Positions 8,022 through 16,626 of a stretch of DNA of 42,455 bases are shown here, in pieces (within the stretch, counting starts at the first letter, position 1; each line of letters opens with the position of its first letter). The translations under genes and the position numbers were made by a program. The notes below the pieces were generated by a model, which worked only from the letters and a program-made list of their open reading frames with translations, was not told where the DNA came from and searched no databases. This DNA comes from an uncultured Lachnospiraceae bacterium (lineage in GTDB: Bacteria > Bacillota > Clostridia > Lachnospirales > Lachnospiraceae): contig CACYPS010000034.1 in assembly GCA_902776305.1 (NCBI GenBank), forward strand, positions 1 through 42,455. Reading direction: 5' to 3'.

Positions 8022-8701
8022 TTCGGGTGTGCTTCCTTTTCATATAACGCATGTACCATATCATAGCTCGCTTTTCTCAATGCAGCAGATGCTTCTTTAA
8101 TATTATCACGGGCATAGATGGCACTTATTACAGCGATTCCGCATATACCGCTCCCGGTCAGGTCAGGAGTATTCTCCAGAGTTATTCCTCCGATTGCTAC
8201 GACAGGGATTGATACAGCCTGGCAAATAGCCTTCAGGGTCTCAAAGGAAACGTCATCTGCATCGTCTTTAGAACCGGTAGGAAAGACAGCCCCTACCCCA
8301 AGATAATCCGCACCACGTTTCTCAGCGAGAACCGCCTGGTCGACGGTCTGGGCAGAAACTCCAAGGATCTTATCGGGACCGATCAGAGCACGGACATCTC
8401 CGGCTTCCATATCATGCTGCCCCACATGAACTCCGTCCGCATTCATCTTTATTGCTATATCCACATTGTCATTAATGACAAAGGGGACGCCGTAGTCTTT
8501 GGCCATAGCCTGAAGCTTAACCGCTTCATCGAAAAAAGTACCCTCGTCCAGATCTTTCTCTCGGAGCTGCAGGAATGTTACTCCTCCCTCCAGACTCTCT
8601 CGAACCACATCATACAAAGTCCTGCCTCCCAGCCAGTGGCGATCTGTCACTGCGTACAGAAGCAATGACCGGGCCAGGGCATCTCTCTTCCCTTCTTTCA
8701 T
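8018..8701 (-). CDS. thiE: Thiamine-phosphate synthase
   Basis: ThiE joins HMP-PP and hydroxyethylthiazole phosphate to make thiamine monophosphate. The 227-residue TIM barrel has YAVTDRHWLGGRTL at the N-terminus, GVTFLQLREKDLDE (about residues 36-49), VINDNVDIA, ADGVHVGQHD, GVSAQTVDQA and the diphosphate loop GAVFPTGSKDDADDVS, followed by PVVAIGGI. The start is 17 bases after thiM, with AAGGAAA upstream. The overlap with the HAD gene is 4 bases. Confidence 0.96.
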   Translation of the reverse strand: MKEGKRDALARSLLLYAVTDRHWLGGRTLYDVVRESLEGGVTFLQLREKDLDEGTFFDEAVKLQAMAKDYGVPFVINDNVDIAIKMNADGVHVGQHDMEAGDVRALIGPDKILGVSAQTVDQAVLAEKRGADYLGVGAVFPTGSKDDADDVSFETLKAICQAVSIPVVAIGGITLENTPDLTGSGICGIAVISAIYARDNIKEASAALRKASYDMVHALYEKEAHPK

Positions 8702-8718
8702 ATCTTATTTCCTTCTTC

Positions 8719-9540
8719 CTATCTGATCTCGTATCTGGCTCCTTTATCGAGTATCTGCCCATCCATATTGTATATGGCATCGATGATGCGATTTCGATAA
8801 GTAGCATTCCCGTCACCGTCCTGCATCCCGGACCAGCCGATCTCCCCGGCCAGACCCATGGCACATACCGCTGCCGCAGCTGCCTCAAGCCGTGCATCGG
8901 GATTCGCCACCAGAAAAGCCGTCATCATACCCGAGAGCTGACATCCTGTGCCGGTAATCCTGCCCATCTCCGGACGACCGTTCCTTATGACATAACATCT
9001 ATCTGCGTCCGCCACCAGGTCAATAGCTCCCGTAATTGCAATCAGAGAACCTGTTTTCTTAGCAAATTCTTTTGCAAATATGACAGCACTTTCCAGAGAC
9101 TCCTCTGTAACCGCATCCGCGAGGTCGGCATCCACCCCTTTGGTTGTTCCGCTTCCCAGAGCCAGTGTTTTGATCTCAGAAATATTACCTCTTATCGCAG
9201 AAAATGCAATTTCATTCATAAGTCCTAACGCCGTGTTGGTACGAAGGGCGGAAGCCCCGGCTCCTACCGGATCGAGCAAAACAATATGCCCCAGTTCATT
9301 GGCTTTTCTCCCTGCGCGGTACATCCCCTCGATACTGGACTTATTCAATGTCCCGATATTAATATTTAGCCCTCCGCAGATGCCGGTTATATCTTCCACA
9401 TCCTCCGGCTCATCCGACATAATGGGACTCCCGCCACATGCCAGCAAAACATTGGCCACATCATTCACCGTAACATAATTCGTAATATTGTGGACCAGCG
9501 GTACATTTTTCCTTACATTCTCAATACAATTTCCTAACAT
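8719..9540 (-). CDS. thiM: Hydroxyethylthiazole kinase
   Basis: ThiM phosphorylates the thiazole alcohol, the salvage route to the ThiE substrate. The 273-residue protein shows PLVHNITNYVTVNDVANVLL (about residues 14-33), GGSPIMSDEPEDVEDI, LLDPVGAGAS and the catalytic ITGTGCQLSGMMTAF with the family Cys near residue 200. It is the first gene after the TPP riboswitch, with AGGAGG four bases before the ATG region. With thiE, thiD and tenA it makes a salvage operon; no de novo genes (thiC, thiG, thiS) are present here. Confidence 0.96.
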   Translation of the reverse strand: MLGNCIENVRKNVPLVHNITNYVTVNDVANVLLACGGSPIMSDEPEDVEDITGICGGLNINIGTLNKSSIEGMYRAGRKANELGHIVLLDPVGAGASALRTNTALGLMNEIAFSAIRGNISEIKTLALGSGTTKGVDADLADAVTEESLESAVIFAKEFAKKTGSLIAITGAIDLVADADRCYVIRNGRPEMGRITGTGCQLSGMMTAFLVANPDARLEAAAAAVCAMGLAGEIGWSGMQDGDGNATYRNRIIDAIYNMDGQILDKGARYEIR

Positions 9541-9567
9541 TATTACCTCCTGTCATTCATCCGGTGC

Positions 9568-9603
9568 AAGAAAAAAGCAGACATGCAACATAGGCATATC
9601 TGC
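9568..9603 (-). terminator. Riboswitch-controlled intrinsic terminator before thiM
   Basis: On the minus strand GCAGATATGC pairs with GCATGTCTGC (10 bp, one G-U) around a 7-base loop and is followed by six T. It sits between the TPP aptamer and thiM and is the expected off-structure when TPP is bound. Confidence 0.85.
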
Positions 9604-9641
9604 TCACTTAAGCCATCACATCCGGCTATGGTTTCATTATA

Positions 9642-9721
9642 TCCCTACGTTGGCATTATCCAAATCAGGTTACGGGTCAGGGATCAGTCTCCCACTCTCA
9701 GCCTGCCTGCGCAAGCTCCCC
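9642..9721 (-). promoter_or_regulatory. TPP riboswitch (THI element)
   Basis: The minus strand carries the conserved parts in order: GGGGAGC, GGCTGAGAG, then ACCTGATTTGGATAATGCC and AACGTAGGGA, which closes P1 on the 5' GGGG/TCCC strand. It binds thiamine pyrophosphate. The downstream hairpin with a T run (9568-9603) indicates transcriptional control of the thiM-thiE-HAD-thiD-methyltransferase-tenA operon. Confidence 0.97.
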
Positions 9722-9734
9722 TTTTGTTTTTACT

Positions 9735-9763
9735 ATAATACTACATGCAATTTGAGTATGCAA
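9735..9763 (-). promoter_or_regulatory. Sigma-A promoter of the thiamine operon
   Basis: The minus strand has -35 TTGCAT (9758-9763), a 17-base spacer and -10 TATTAT (9735-9740). Transcription would start about 5-10 bases upstream of the TPP aptamer. Confidence 0.75.
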
Positions 9764-9895
9764 GTATTGAAAATCTCTGTGAAATTGTCTGTGATGGCAG
9801 GAACTAATCCCCTATCTATAACGGGAAGATACTTAGTATTTATGCCATTACTGCGTGGTATAGTATATAATAATAAGTAACACAAAGACGATTGC

Positions 9896-9939
9896 GTATC
9901 ATTCTTTCCACTCGAGCATGCACGATGTCAGAATGATAC
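9896..9939 (+). promoter_or_regulatory. Perfect 10-bp inverted repeat upstream of the ABC exporter
   Basis: GTATCATTCT (9896-9905) and AGAATGATAC (9930-9939) are perfect inverted copies separated by 24 bases, followed by TTTTATCATTTT. It lies 46 bases upstream of the exporter ATG. It could be a leader terminator/attenuator or an operator pair. A TATAAT-like hexamer occurs upstream near 9864. Confidence 0.45.
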
Positions 9940-9985
9940 TTTTATCATTTTAGCATATATCCGTTTTCCGTGTGGTGGGAAATAC

Positions 9986-11758
9986 ATGATAAAAAACGAA
10001 GAAAAAAAAGACTTTTCAAAATCAGATACGGCAATTTTTATTTCTTATATTTTACCGCATAAAAAGATGTTCGCGGCAGACATGTTTCTTTCGATCTGCA
10101 TCGCCTTGATCGATCTGGCATTTCCTTATGTTACAAGAAAAGCTATGAACAGCCTTCTGCCGCAGAAAATGTATTCTGCATTTTTTGCTGTCATGGGAAT
10201 CATTCTTGCGGCTTATCTGCTCCGCGCAGTTTTCCAGTATTTCATAACCGTAATCGGTCATGGCTACGGAACACTTGTTGAAGCGGACATGAGAAGAGAT
10301 ATATTTGCCCATATGCAGAGGCTGTCCTTCAGTTATTATGATAGGAACCGGACCGGTGTATTGCTCGGCCGTATCACCAATGACCTCTTTGAAATCGTTG
10401 AGCTTGCCCACCATGGACCGGAGAATATCCTTACCTGCACGCTCACGATCATAGGGGCTGTCGTCATTCTGTTTTTCATTAACCCGAAATTGACATTGGT
10501 CCTCATCATTCTGCTTCCTGCCGCGATTATCTATTCGATGCGGCAGCGCCTTAATATGAGAAACGCCAATAAAGAAGTAAAAAAGAAGACCGGGGAAATA
10601 AACGCCGCGATTGAGAGCGGTATATCCGGGATCAGGACATCGAAGGCATTTGCAAATGAAACGGTCGAGGAGAAGAAATTCGCATACGCCAATGAACAGT
10701 TCAAGCAGAGCAAGGTCAGCTATTACAGGGCAATGGGGAGATTTATGGGAGGCATGGAGGCGGCAATCGGTCTCATGCAGGTTGCAGTGATCGCTTTCGG
10801 AGGCGGAATGTTAATGAACGGCACGCTCGATCTCGTGGATCTTCTGACCTTTACACTCTATGTATCAACCTTTACTTCACCGGTGCGAAAATTGACACAA
10901 TTTATGGAGATTTATACGCAGGGAACGGCGGGATTCTCAAGGTTCCTTGAAATCATGCGCACGGAGCCGGAAATAAAAGATTCTCCGGATGCCATAGTAC
11001 TTGAAAATGTCAGAGGGGAAATCACTTATGATCATGTGAGCTTCCATTACAAAAACGGAGAAGATGTACTGAGAGATGTGAGTGTAACGATAAAGCCGGG
11101 TATGACACTGGCTCTGGTCGGATCGTCCGGAGGCGGAAAGACAACGATGTGCCACCTGCTCCCCAGATTCTATGATGTTACGGGAGGTTCCGTCCGTGTC
11201 GACGGTATTGATGTGCGGGATGTCACGCAGGACAGTCTGAGAAGACAGATCGGTATTATTCAGCAGGATGTCTTCCTGTTTGCCGGAACTGTCATGGAGA
11301 ATATCCGGTACGGGAGACCGGATGCATCCGACGAAGAAGTCATTAATGCAGCCGTCAGGGCAGAGATTCATGACGAAATCATGTCTTTCCCTGACGGATA
11401 CGATACGTTCGTCGGAGAGAGGGGCATAGTGCTCTCGGGCGGGCAGAAGCAGAGAATCTCAATAGCCCGCGTATTTCTGAAGGAACCGCCGATCCTGATC
11501 ATGGACGAAGCTACGTCCGCACTCGACTCCGTAACGGAGAGGCGTATTCAGGAGAGTCTGGACAAACTGAGCATAGGAAGAACATGCATTGTTATTGCGC
11601 ATCGGTTGTCGACAATTCGGAATGCTGACCGGATAGCCGTCATTGAAAATCAGGGAATCACCGAGATCGGCAGCAGACAGGAGCTGCTGCTTCTCAACGG
11701 TACCTATGCCGCCTTAGAGAGGGCACAGGAGATCAGTTTGACCGATTTGTCAAGCTGA
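9986..11758 (+). CDS. ABC exporter, fused permease and ATPase
   Basis: This 590-residue half-transporter likely works as a homodimer in the membrane and exports a drug, lipid or peptide. Six transmembrane helices occupy about residues 18-310. The nucleotide-binding domain follows (about 345-580), with Walker A GSSGGGKTT, Q-loop IIQQDVFLFAGT, signature LSGGQKQRISIARV, Walker B ILIMDEATSALD and the H-loop in IAHRLSTI. All catalytic residues are present. The start has GGTGGG about six bases before the ATG. It is the only plus-strand gene between the thiamine operon and the DUF1848 gene, with an inverted repeat in its leader. Substrate cannot be predicted. Confidence 0.93.
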   Translation: MIKNEEKKDFSKSDTAIFISYILPHKKMFAADMFLSICIALIDLAFPYVTRKAMNSLLPQKMYSAFFAVMGIILAAYLLRAVFQYFITVIGHGYGTLVEADMRRDIFAHMQRLSFSYYDRNRTGVLLGRITNDLFEIVELAHHGPENILTCTLTIIGAVVILFFINPKLTLVLIILLPAAIIYSMRQRLNMRNANKEVKKKTGEINAAIESGISGIRTSKAFANETVEEKKFAYANEQFKQSKVSYYRAMGRFMGGMEAAIGLMQVAVIAFGGGMLMNGTLDLVDLLTFTLYVSTFTSPVRKLTQFMEIYTQGTAGFSRFLEIMRTEPEIKDSPDAIVLENVRGEITYDHVSFHYKNGEDVLRDVSVTIKPGMTLALVGSSGGGKTTMCHLLPRFYDVTGGSVRVDGIDVRDVTQDSLRRQIGIIQQDVFLFAGTVMENIRYGRPDASDEEVINAAVRAEIHDEIMSFPDGYDTFVGERGIVLSGGQKQRISIARVFLKEPPILIMDEATSALDSVTERRIQESLDKLSIGRTCIVIAHRLSTIRNADRIAVIENQGITEIGSRQELLLLNGTYAALERAQEISLTDLSS

Positions 11759-11828
11759 TCCGGGCTGCGTTTTTATGCGATTCTAAGTCAAGAATGTTTT
11801 CTATCATGCATTTATTAAGTTCATTTTG

Positions 11829-12755
11829 TCAGAACAGACTCTCCTGCAGGTCTATCCACGATTCCTGCTGCACTTCGTGTACCTTATCACCATCCATGTA
11901 ATTCCCGATCAGGAACGGGGATGCCGGATCATGCAATTTGTTCTGCATAAATACTACTGCCGGTTCTGCATTTGCATAACAGTATTTACAAAGGTGCATA
12001 CAAGTATTATAAGCCCCTATGTCGCAGGACAGATAGCAGGCGCACTCAGCCCTGGCTCCCTTCTTCTTCGGCGGGATCAGTCTTCTGCCGATTGCCTTCT
12101 CGTAATCGCTGATCTTCATGCACCCGCTGCAGTCGGCTCCGTACGCAGCCAGTTCATCGCCTTCAGCACAAGGCTTAACGATCATCCCGCATTCAGCCGC
12201 TATCTTAATGATTTCTTTCCCGAGCATTAATCTGTCCGCTTTTGAAACTTCTCTTGCTTCAGGGAAATTCCTTCTGACTTTGGGATACAAATCGATAAAA
12301 CTGATCACTACCGTTTTCGTGTATCCCTTAAGGCTTTCCGCAATTTTCCTGAAAGCATGCAAATGATACTCCGGCGTATATCTGTCAGACAAAAATATCG
12401 GGTCATACCTCCATCCTACAGAGTCTGTTCCTACCATATCCGATAACATCTTAATATCTTCTATCAGCCGATGTTTATCCGGAACATTCGGTTCAATATC
12501 CCGTCCGTAAGGAGTCAACGTCACAAACCAGTATTGTCCGAAGTTTTGTAATAAATGCATATAAGGAAACATTGGCGCAGGGTTTTTCGTACAAAACCCT
12601 ATCACATCAACAACGGACGTATCCAGCCTGTAGTTGCTCACCTGGTTCGGATTATAAGGATTGCGAACGCAGACAAAGCCTTCTTGTATTCTGTTGGAAA
12701 ACCACTCGGCGTAGAAAGCAGGTATATCTGTTCTTTGTCCTGTATTAATTATCAT
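11829..12755 (-). CDS. DUF1848 family protein with C-terminal CxxxCxxC cysteine motif
   Basis: This 308-residue protein belongs to the DUF1848 family, whose function is not established. The first 240 residues suggest an alpha/beta barrel, with conserved stretches such as GFCTKNPAPMFPY, WFVTLTPYGRDIEP and WRYDPIFLSDRY. The C-terminal 80 residues are cysteine-rich: CSGCMKISDYEKAIGRR, then CACYLSCDIG, then CMHLCKYCYAN (about residues 252-262), a C-x3-C-x2-C pattern like that of radical SAM enzymes but at the wrong end of the barrel. The start has only a weak ribosome binding site. Iron-sulfur binding is an inference. The gene is convergent with the ABC exporter. Confidence 0.85.
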   Translation of the reverse strand: MIINTGQRTDIPAFYAEWFSNRIQEGFVCVRNPYNPNQVSNYRLDTSVVDVIGFCTKNPAPMFPYMHLLQNFGQYWFVTLTPYGRDIEPNVPDKHRLIEDIKMLSDMVGTDSVGWRYDPIFLSDRYTPEYHLHAFRKIAESLKGYTKTVVISFIDLYPKVRRNFPEAREVSKADRLMLGKEIIKIAAECGMIVKPCAEGDELAAYGADCSGCMKISDYEKAIGRRLIPPKKKGARAECACYLSCDIGAYNTCMHLCKYCYANAEPAVVFMQNKLHDPASPFLIGNYMDGDKVHEVQQESWIDLQESLF

Positions 12756-12827
12756 ATCTTTATTCTCTGATATTTATTACTCTCTATACCACGATCCATT
12801 TTGTTTCCGGCCTTCTTCAGTTCTGTC

Positions 12828-13952
12828 CTATTCTTTTGGATAGGATTCTAAAACGTCTGTGATAGCAGGAATGAAAGCCGCCTTTCTGGAGACACATGGT
12901 TCAATCCTCCATGATGTGCCGTCATAGACGGCCTCATTTCCGAAAGCAGCCTTAAGTACCTCTTCCTCCGCTTCATCGGAAGGCACCAGATAGGTGACAG
13001 AAATATCATCGTGCTGGATACTGACCATGGCAAAGGACATATCCATTCCTGTAGACGGCTTTGTCAGAGGCATCGTTTTGCGCATACGGGCAGCCAAATC
13101 TTTCGCGGTTTCTTCATCATACGCATTGATGCTGCCCACAGAAACCTTCCTGCTTCCAATTTCATACTCTTTATAGTCTGTGAAAAAGATCTCTTCGTCC
13201 GTCATCCCTTCATAAGAAAGCAGTGCCTTATACATCTCCTGATAAAACGCATCTATATCGGTAATACCTCCCAGCTCACTGAGCACTTTGACTGCTTCCC
13301 GATCTGCGAAAGTCGACGCGTTGGGCTGAAGGTTTTTGGTATCGGACAGAATTGCACCCAACATCATAATTGCGCTTTGTCGATCCGGTTGAATTCCGTA
13401 ATTGCGGTACCGCAACCAGACAATCGTCGCAGTCGAGCCAACGGGTCTGGCGTCATAAATCAGCGGATTAGCCGACATGACCGTCCCATCTCCGTGATGG
13501 TCAATAATGCTGATGATCTTGGCATCCTTCATTCCTTCAGCTGATTGCGCGTACTCGCTGTGATCGACCAAAATCATGTTCAGACCCGCGGCATCCTCCA
13601 GTAATTCCGGTGTTTCCAGTCCCGCAGCATCCAGTACATAAGCGCTTTCGTGATTTACATTTCCGAGGACAACAGGGACAGCATCATATCCCAGTGCCCG
13701 CAGCAAAGCTGCATATGCTATGCTGCTGCCGACAGTATCCGAATCGGGACTTTTATGACCGGTGACGTAGATTGTCCCTTCGATTTCTTCCAGTTCTTTA
13801 AGGTCGCTGCGATTGAGTTGGATATTGATGTTTGTTTCTTCCTGAAAACGCTCGGCTTCTTTGTTTTTCCCGAGGAAGAATCCTCCAACCCCTGCAGCTA
13901 CAATCAGGATGAGGATGCATATTATTGCCGGTACGCGCGATTTTTGTTTCAT
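12828..13952 (-). CDS. Membrane-anchored family II inorganic pyrophosphatase-like DHH phosphoesterase
   Basis: This 374-residue protein carries a transmembrane anchor at about residues 7-28, a short charged linker, and then a complete DHH/DHHA2 phosphoesterase. Family II (Mn-dependent) pyrophosphatase motifs are visible: GHKSPDSDT (65-73, usually GHxNPDTDS), LVDHSEY (128-134), IDHHGDG (150-156), RPVGSTATIVW and LSDTKNLQ. The C-terminal domain has KPSTGMDMSFAMV and the substrate-site SRKAAFIPAITDVL. Canonical PpaC is cytosolic, about 310 residues long and has no anchor. The ATG at 13952 is preferred because AAAGGA lies nine bases upstream; a GTG six codons earlier has no site. Predicted topology puts the enzyme outside the membrane. 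An exopolyphosphatase-like or nucleotide substrate is possible. Confidence 0.85.
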   Translation of the reverse strand: MKQKSRVPAIICILILIVAAGVGGFFLGKNKEAERFQEETNINIQLNRSDLKELEEIEGTIYVTGHKSPDSDTVGSSIAYAALLRALGYDAVPVVLGNVNHESAYVLDAAGLETPELLEDAAGLNMILVDHSEYAQSAEGMKDAKIISIIDHHGDGTVMSANPLIYDARPVGSTATIVWLRYRNYGIQPDRQSAIMMLGAILSDTKNLQPNASTFADREAVKVLSELGGITDIDAFYQEMYKALLSYEGMTDEEIFFTDYKEYEIGSRKVSVGSINAYDEETAKDLAARMRKTMPLTKPSTGMDMSFAMVSIQHDDISVTYLVPSDEAEEEVLKAAFGNEAVYDGTSWRIEPCVSRKAAFIPAITDVLESYPKE

Positions 13953-14056
13953 ATTATAATTTCCTTTCACGTGTTTTCATAATATAATTTCGCATATTTT
14001 TCATTATATTAAACATCGATTTGAAAAACGTTCAAAATGCAAAACAAACTAAGCCC

Positions 14057-14836
14057 TCATATCTCCGGAAGATACGCCTCCCCGGCCACTCCTGCTGAGA
14101 CCGCGAGCACCGACGAAGGTCCGTCATATGTAAGTGGCTTTCCGTCAATATCCGTAATCACGCAGCCCGCCTCCTCAGCAATGACCGCTCCGGCAGTAAA
14201 GTCCCAAAGCCCCAGTCGCAGCTCATAATACAGGCCTGTAATCCCTTCCGCCAACAGGCAGAGATCCCATGCAGCACTTCCGCTTCGCCGCATATCAATC
14301 GTCCTGTGAAGGTAATTCTCGGCTATCCTGAATGAACGGGCTGTAAGCTCTTCATAATACGGAGCAGTTCCCATAGAAAAAAGACTTCTCGAAAGCGGCT
14401 CCTTAGATGAGTGAATACGGATTCCGTTTCGATAAGCCCCCTTGCCGCGTTCGGCGGAATACGTGACTCCCTGATATGGATTATGGACAACACCAATGTA
14501 AGGTTTTCCGTCCAGAAGAAGACCTATTGATGTTACGGACGGGCGGTAAGCCTTAATGAAATTTGTCGTGCCGTCAATCGGGTCGATGACAAATGCGTAC
14601 CCTTTCCTATAATCTTCCCGAAAACTCTCTGCGCCTTCTTCCTCTCCCACAAACGAGGCTTCCGGCAGGACGTCTGCCAGTTTTTCGAATAAAAATTCTT
14701 GAACCTTTTTATCATATTCTGTCACAAAATTGGCGTGACCGCTTTTATTATCCGTCGCTGCCTGTATGCTGTCGGCTGACAGTATGATTTTGCCGGCTTC
14801 GAGTGCGGCGTCTTCTATTTGCTTTCTTAAATTCAT
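14057..14836 (-). CDS. Inositol monophosphatase family protein
   Basis: This 259-residue Mg-dependent sugar-phosphate phosphatase (SuhB/IMPase family) acts on inositol-1-phosphate or a related phosphate such as PAP. The metal ligands are present: VGEEEGAE (63-70), VIDPIDGTTNFI (83-94) and WDFTAGAVIAEEAG (about 211-224). The length is normal. The start has AGAGGAGG about 12 bases upstream. The gene follows the YihY gene by 67 bases on the same strand and probably shares its transcript. A damaged second copy lies at 20697-21361. Confidence 0.92.
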   Translation of the reverse strand: MNLRKQIEDAALEAGKIILSADSIQAATDNKSGHANFVTEYDKKVQEFLFEKLADVLPEASFVGEEEGAESFREDYRKGYAFVIDPIDGTTNFIKAYRPSVTSIGLLLDGKPYIGVVHNPYQGVTYSAERGKGAYRNGIRIHSSKEPLSRSLFSMGTAPYYEELTARSFRIAENYLHRTIDMRRSGSAAWDLCLLAEGITGLYYELRLGLWDFTAGAVIAEEAGCVITDIDGKPLTYDGPSSVLAVSAGVAGEAYLPEI

Positions 14837-14903
14837 ATCTTAAATTGTCCTCCTCTGTTTGTTCCCTGCCACCGATGATTGCAGTTTGGGACCGTTGATG
14901 CAT

Positions 14904-15812
14904 CTAAACTTTTTCCTCCTCGAGAGTAAGGTTTAATATCCTGCCTGCAAAGAGGATGATGATAAAGTACCGCAGCCATAGAAGCAGCAGGAATAGCGAT
15001 GCCAGTGAGCCGTACAAACTGGAAGCATGGTAAATCCTCGGTATGAAGAACGAGAACAGTCTGGTAAACAGAAGGCACCCTATACCGGCGACCAGTGCTC
15101 CGGGGATCTGACTTTTGAGCTTCCTCTGCTTCTCCGGAAGCTTTGCATAAATCTGGAGGATCACTAAAAGGGCAAACATCATGACCACCAGTGAACTGAT
15201 ATGGAAAAAACTGTCGATACTTGTCATTACACTATTAAGCTTTTCCGGATTCACTTTTTCAACCGCAGAACAGATGGCACTCGAAACAGAATCCCCAAGT
15301 AGCTGAAATACCAGCAATGCAGGTATAAGGATGATCATAATCAAAGTAAAGAAAAGACGCTTCAAAATACTCCTTACTGCGTTGCCGCCTTTTTCTTTTA
15401 AGCCACTGTCTTCCTTCTCCGCTTTGTCTTTACTTATACAATCCATCTGGTCCAAACCCTGCTGCATCGCATAGACACCATTGCTTGCCGACCAAAAAGT
15501 AGTCACAGCTGCAACTGAAGCCAGAACCCCATCAGATTGCCCCTGCAGGTTTAATATCATGGAACCTATCAGTTCCTTGATGGGTTCCAGATCAGGCAGT
15601 ATCTGTAGCAGTACATCTGCCACATCATTTGCCGAATACCCCGGAAGCAGGTTTACGATGGATATGATCAGCATTAGGCAGGGGAATATGGCCGTCACGA
15701 TGAACAGTGTCGCATAACCTGCGTACACCGACACTTTGGCTTCCCCAAACATCTCTATCCCCCGCAAAAGCAAATCTTTAATTCTCGATATTGGTCCCTT
15801 TAATTTATCCAT
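14904..15812 (-). CDS. YihY/BrkB family integral membrane protein
   Basis: This 302-residue membrane protein of the YihY/virulence-factor-BrkB family (often mis-annotated as ribonuclease BN) has six predicted transmembrane helices: near residues 30-55, 95-115, 150-175, 200-225, 235-255 and 265-290. The family-typical FWSASNGVYAMQQGLD follows helix 2, and SLYGSLASLFLLLLWLRY lies in the last helices. The cytoplasmic loop around 125-145 is rich in Lys and Glu. The start has AAGAAGG six bases before the ATG. Its role (transport or envelope) is not established. Confidence 0.88.
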   Translation of the reverse strand: MDKLKGPISRIKDLLLRGIEMFGEAKVSVYAGYATLFIVTAIFPCLMLIISIVNLLPGYSANDVADVLLQILPDLEPIKELIGSMILNLQGQSDGVLASVAAVTTFWSASNGVYAMQQGLDQMDCISKDKAEKEDSGLKEKGGNAVRSILKRLFFTLIMIILIPALLVFQLLGDSVSSAICSAVEKVNPEKLNSVMTSIDSFFHISSLVVMMFALLVILQIYAKLPEKQRKLKSQIPGALVAGIGCLLFTRLFSFFIPRIYHASSLYGSLASLFLLLLWLRYFIIILFAGRILNLTLEEEKV

Positions 15813-16012
15813 ACAAAACCTTCTTTTAGAACAACGGTTATCAGGTGTCTTATTTCGGCGTTAGTTCAGATGATAGAATCACTCATCCCATTCATACGTT
15901 AGAATTGCACAATTCTTCACGCCGAAAGTAGCATATTCTTTATTTGACATAGACGGAAGTAGGATTCAATGCGTAAAAGATATTGGGCATCCAGGTATAC
16001 CCACCGGAAGAA

Positions 16013-16282
16013 TCACTTCCTGAATATCTCGTCAAAGCAGGCGCATCCATCTGAAAGATCTGAATGACGGACAAACTTAACGTGTCTGGTCAACCCGGAG
16101 TATGCTATCCGGTCTGTGTTGCAAAATATCTTACACAACGGTCTGATTCCGTAATATGCGAACATTTCGACATACATACATTTGCTTATATAATATTCAA
16201 TCTCCTCAGTTAATTGAGTAATTCGCATATCAATAAAGGTCTCAAGTTCTGTTTCTGTAAGCTTTTTATATACTATCTCCAT
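16013..16282 (-). CDS. Small hybrid protein, probably a fused gene remnant
   Basis: This 89-codon frame has a good ribosome binding site (AGGGGG five bases before ATG). The first 26 residues (MEIVYKKLTETELETFIDMR and onward) look like the start of a GNAT acetyltransferase. The rest (PLCKIFCNTDRIAYSGL, then FVRHSDLSDGCACFDEIF) resembles the C-terminal end of the L-2-amino-thiazoline-4-carboxylic acid hydrolase family, with its cysteines. An internal deletion joining two genes would explain it. It may be expressed but is probably not functional. Family matches are from memory of conserved patterns and need a search. Confidence 0.4.
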   Translation of the reverse strand: MEIVYKKLTETELETFIDMRITQLTEEIEYYISKCMYVEMFAYYGIRPLCKIFCNTDRIAYSGLTRHVKFVRHSDLSDGCACFDEIFRK

Positions 16283-16462
16283 TTAAGCCCCCTACAAATT
16301 CGCCTATCAGAAAACTATGAGTACAAGAAATTATATCATGTAGTTCACTGAATTAACATATGTGACAGAAGTCTACCTCGATCGGCGTTGTCGATGGGCT
16401 GAGTCCCTTGAGCTACGGTGCAGAAATTTTAGCATTTTCTAAACAGATGCTTGTTTTATTCT

Positions 16463-16485
16463 GACAATTATCCGATAATTAATTA
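16463..16485 (+). promoter_or_regulatory. Palindrome in the promoter region of the CrtI-like operon
   Basis: AATTATCCGATAATT (16466-16480) is a perfect 7-1-7 palindrome. It begins within a possible -35 (CTGACA, 16461-16466) and fills most of the spacer before a weak -10 (TAAAGA). It is placed like a repressor operator for the operon at 16627. The rest of 15813-16626 outside the small ORF shows nothing further. Confidence 0.3.
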
Positions 16486-16626
16486 AAGATACTCTCTTTA
16501 TCACTTTCTGTTCAGGTCCCAATCTGCCGTCTCACACATCAGATAGATCGGATACACTTACATTCGAAACGGCAGGATAAATCTATACGCACCAATCAAG
16601 CTGCACAAATCGGAGGTGATACCCAC

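Noticed and set aside
14904-15812. Ribonuclease BN annotation for the YihY protein
   Set aside because: The protein is a six-helix membrane protein without metallo-beta-lactamase motifs; the RNase BN name is a historical mis-assignment for this family.
16380-16430. Possible tRNA-like sequence (gggctgagtcccttgag)
   Set aside because: No cloverleaf, acceptor stem or T-loop could be drawn around it.
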